This document shows, one piece after another, positions 60,801 through 64,000 of a stretch of 64,000 bases of DNA. The DNA lies in NCBI GenBank assembly GCA_003993805.1, contig RSEF01000001.1, positions 190,339,824-190,403,823 of the forward strand, given 5' to 3'. This DNA comes from Himantopus leucocephalus (lineage: Eukaryota; Chordata; Aves; Charadriiformes; Recurvirostridae). The notes beneath the pieces are model-generated. The model worked only from the letters and a program-made list of their open reading frames with translations, had not been told where the DNA came from and did no database searches. The position numbers were made by a program, and so were the translations under genes. Positions within the stretch are counted from its first letter, which is position 1; the number at the start of each line of letters is the position of its first letter.

Positions 60801-62828
60801 CTTCATAATATTTCACAAATGTTACAATTTGCCAAGTTTTTCCCTCAGTAAATTATTATTGGTCGTAGCCCCTGACAGGCTACTCTTCCTCTCTCAAATG
60901 AAACTTCCTTCTTAATTTAATAGAGTACTGACAGTGGGATACAGATAAGAGAAGCTGATAATCATCTTTGAAATATCTTTGAAATATCTTTGAACCCTCA
61001 TCTGTATTATACCACTGAATTCAACAGTACCATGATTTTCAGAAGGTTTATGCCTCGGAGAGCTTTAACTGTATATTAGAATAAAATAGACATCTAATTC
61101 CAGTACTGATGATTCTTTCCTGTTGCTGAAGGTAGTTAGAAATGTGCTGGAGCTTTGGGGGTTACAAATGGATTTTTACACTGCCTAACGATTACCATGT
61201 TTTTAAGTTATTATGGATCACTTTATGTAATATAATATGTAGATCACAGGCATCTGTTCTGAGCTATTCACATGGGCCACTGCTACAACATATTGTCAGG
61301 GGCCCCTTGAGAGAAAGCAAGTCATATCACCTCAAAATAAGTGCCTAAGTTAAGAACACTAACGTCTACCTGGAAATACCCTTCCCTCTCCATTGAATGT
61401 AGAAGCAGCTTGGAGACTAGCTCAGCCAAGAGCTAAACATTTGGATAGCTAAAATTAGGTGAGATAAATCCCACTGCAGGAGCTCAGGCTTGCTACACAG
61501 TCAATGAAGAGGCAGGAGACAACAGCCTGAGTTAGAAGTCGGTGTCTCTCCCTCAGCTGTGTAGGGACTTCACAAGTCTCACTTAAGCATCTACATAAGA
61601 TGGTGTAATTTAAATGCCCAGAGTGGGATACCTATGTGATCAAAGCACTTATGTGCTCTACCAGGACTCACAAAGAGGCTTACAGTGGCACACTGTGATG
61701 AAGTTATCCAATTCTCCAGGAATCTGGGTTTGCAAGGAGCTTACAAGACAGGTTTACTATATATATGTACAGAGCCACAACAGAGTTAAAATCAACCCAA
61801 GTTGTCACGTGATACTATTGGGGGAACTATTGTCTGCTCTTCCCCACCCTATGAGTTATTATCTTCTGCCTAAATGCAGATTCTGTGCAGGAACCAGAAC
61901 TTTTATTTGACTCAGAGGTGCCATGTACTTTCCTGGCACTATGATAATGTGCAAGGACTTGCATGCAGCCAAAATATGTTGATACTGCTAACCAATATTT
62001 TAAATTCTCTGTAGGAAGTCTGCATGTAGTTCTTCTCACAGGCACTACCATCCCTGTCACACAGATCTTCACTGTTAACATGGCTCTAAGCAAGAACAGA
62101 AAAAGACCTTGTTTTAAATTTACATTTTCTTCTTGTAACATCCTGGCCAGCTGCAGCTTCTGTTTACTGCTTGACAAACCCTTGGAGTACTGGAGGAGCT
62201 GCTGAGCTATCAGCAAAAGCTGGAAAAGCTGGACATTACTGTAACTCACAACTTGATGTGTGCTCCCTGTGGGTGGCTGCTCACCAAAGAAATTTTGGGT
62301 GGGATGTGTACTATTTGCAGAAACCATATCATCAGGGAAAAAAACAAGTTTGCAAGATGTGAGTTAAAATCTCTCTGACTGCCTTTCCAAAGATGTTTTG
62401 CTACCTTCACTAGGAATTAATTGCATGACCAAAGTGAGGAGGATCTGGTCTTTGTTTTCATAAGTAAACCATTTTCAAATGACTACCAGTTATGGGTACT
62501 ACCTTTGCAGTGAAGAGAAATACTGCAGGAACACAGGTGAACCCATCTCACCTATAAATGAACTTTCTTCAGTGTTGAATTAGGGCATTGGAGGGGTAAT
62601 ATGTGATGTACATTATTGCTGATACTGGATTCTGTTGCTATCCTTTGATGAGAATAAGGAGAAGCAAGGGAATAGAGACAGCATTAGTAAGTGACTACTC
62701 TTGGAGACTGAGGTACAGGTAGAATCACACCTTTTGTGGTTGTCACTTTGGTAATCTTTCACAAAGCATTTAACTTTTTTAAAACTAGATGTGTAAAGTC
62801 TTATGCAGTATCACGGTTAACTGCAAGG
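57887..62828. other. Unique noncoding sequence with minor tandem repeats
   Basis: No gene recognised. Two small tandem repeats occur: a 19-bp unit repeated at 58450-58468 and 58469-58487 with two transition differences, and an 11-bp unit (CTTTGAAATAT) in about three copies at 60966-60996. An exact POU octamer is at 60176-60183. The longest frame of the window, 166 codons at 61827-62327 on the minus strand, lies here; no motif, signal peptide or repeat is visible in it and its length is expected by chance. Confidence 0.45.
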
Positions 62829-63955
62829 GGCAGCCTGTTCCACCTGTTTCTTTTCATTTTCTGAGGATGGAGACTCCACAACGTCTCTGGGCACCCTGTG
62901 GCAGTATTTAACCATCTTCACAAACAAACAAGTGTTTTCTTGTGTTCAGACGGACTTTTCTGTATTTCAGTTTGTACCCATTTCCCCTGGTCCTGTCACT
63001 GGGCACCACTGAGAAGCGCCTGGCTCTGTCTTCTTTACACCTTCCCTTGTGGTATTTACATGCATTGATAAGATCCCCCCAGAGCCTTCTCTTCTCCAGG
63101 CTGAACAGTCCCAGCTGTCAGCCTCTCTTTGTATCAGATACGCTCCAGGCCCTTAGTCATCTTTGACCCTTTGCTGGACTCTCTCCAATATATCCATGTC
63201 TGGTTTGTATCGGGGAGCCCAGGACTGGACCCAGCACACTAGATGTGTATCACCAATGCTAAGTAGAGGGGGAGATCACCCCCATTGAATTGCTGGCACC
63301 ACTCTTCCTCATGCAGTCCAGGTTGACACTGTCCTTTGTTGCAAGGGCACATTGCTAGCTCATGATCTGCTTGTTGTACACCTACATCCTTCTCTGCAGA
63401 GTTGCTTTGCAGTGAGTCATGCCCCAGTGTGTATTGGTGCATGGGGTTATCCATCCCAGATGCAGGGCTTGGTAATTGTCTTTGCTGAACTTCACAAGGC
63501 TTTTGCTGGCCTTTTTCTCCAGCTTGTTGAGGTTCTTTTGACTGGAAGCACAGCCATCTGGTGTGTCAACCACTCCTCCTACTTTTTTATCCTCTGCAGC
63601 CTTGCTGAGGGTGTGCTCTGTCCCATTGTTGAGGTCATTAATAAAGATGTTACACAGTTTTGGAACCAGTACCGATCCCCGGGACACACTGCTGTTGACT
63701 GGCCTCCAGATGGACTTTGTGCCAGTCATCACAGCACTTTGAAGTAGGTAGTTCAGCCAGTTTTCAGTCTGCCTCACTGTCCATTTATCTAGCCTGTGCT
63801 CCATCAGTTTGTGGCCTCACAGTGAGATGTCCAGGCCAGCTCCCTCAATACTTGTGGGTGCATCTCATTAGGTCCCACGGACTTGTGTATGTCCATTTTT
63901 TAAAATGTTCCCTAACCTGATCCTCCTACATCAGGGGTAAGTCTCCAGACTTTCA
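62829..63955 (-). pseudogene. Degenerate CR1 LINE with partial reverse transcriptase
   Basis: Minus-strand CR1 retrotransposon relic of about 1.1 kb. The right part (63382-63804) is an open frame of 140 codons that is clearly the C-terminal half of a CR1 ORF2 reverse transcriptase: it reads through LDKWTVRQTENWL, then GSVLVPKLCNIFINDLNNGT, then NKLEKKASKSLVKF. The catalytic FADD-type motif, expected just after the NIFINDL block as FADDTKLGG, is replaced by KAAEDKKVGG, so the enzyme would be dead. The left part (62829-63240) is the 3' end of ORF2 and the 3' UTR, including 'gagccttctcttctccaggc' and 'tgaacagtcccagc' in reverse. The usual terminal repeats at the 3' end are missing and the element is truncated on the other side near the (TTCCC)n run. 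Confidence 0.93.
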
Positions 63956-63956
63956 C

Positions 63957-64000
63957 ACTTCCCCCTTCCCTTCCCTTCCCTTCCCTTCCCTTCCCTTCCC
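63957..64000 (+). repeat. (TTCCC)n microsatellite
   Basis: Tandem TTCCC (CCCTT on shift) units run to the end of the window, so the full length is unknown. It abuts the 5'-truncated edge of the CR1 copy. The strand is entirely pyrimidine, which could favour triplex formation if the array is long. Confidence 0.92.

Noticed and set aside
61827..62327. 166-codon minus-strand open frame
   Set aside because: It is the longest frame, but with about one stop per 18 codons over 128,000 codon positions, one such frame is expected. No domain, signal or repeat is visible.
1..64000. CRISPR arrays, operons, prophage or bacterial-type systems
   Set aside because: The sequence is vertebrate nuclear DNA (CR1 elements, CpG depletion, no dense gene order) and none of these is present.

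Overview
The window looks like nuclear DNA from a bird. The main evidence is copies of the CR1 non-LTR retrotransposon, including the avian CR1 3' end at 1855-1920 and a decayed reverse-transcriptase piece at 62829-63955. Other signs are low repeat density, AT-rich unique sequence with scarce CpG, and a few very old decayed elements (an L3-like CR1 and MIR-like SINEs). I cannot name the species or the locus. Five single-base N gaps besides the ones at 391/571 and 974/1094 style junctions (seven N sites in all: 391, 571, 974, 1094, 15668, 40725, 52979) show a draft-quality assembly.

I recognise no cellular protein-coding gene. The longest open frames are 166, 155, 151 and 148 codons and resemble no family I know. 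With roughly one stop per 18 codons, about 128,000 codon positions in six frames should give one or two frames over 150 codons by chance, so these lengths are expected. The window is therefore intergenic or deep intronic. I also recognise no tRNA, snRNA, 5S, Y RNA or familiar microRNA.

Layout. 1-1920: CR1 scraps plus two gap-flanked duplications that look like unmerged assembly contigs. 1921-17580: unique sequence with a TATA-type promoter-like site near 8943 and, at 14433-14634, a compact cluster of CTCF-like and YY1-like motifs. 17590-17980: an old CR1. 17981-40700: mostly unique sequence with scattered motifs, a polypyrimidine tract (34773-34851) and a purine-rich block (about 36190-36720). 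40701-48000: the most textured part, with a CpG-rich islet (about 41470-41740), a second CpG cluster (43080-43176) and four ancient SINE-like remnants. 48001-62828: unique sequence with an L3-like CR1 fragment (50905-51210) and short tandem repeats. 62829-64000: a 5'-truncated, degenerate CR1 on the minus strand abutting a (TTCCC)n repeat that runs off the window.

I found no gene cluster or convincing new molecular system. The observations most worth checking are the CTCF/YY1 cluster, the CpG islet with minus-strand exon-like signals, and the sandwich-like duplications at the left edge, which are more likely assembly artefacts than biology.
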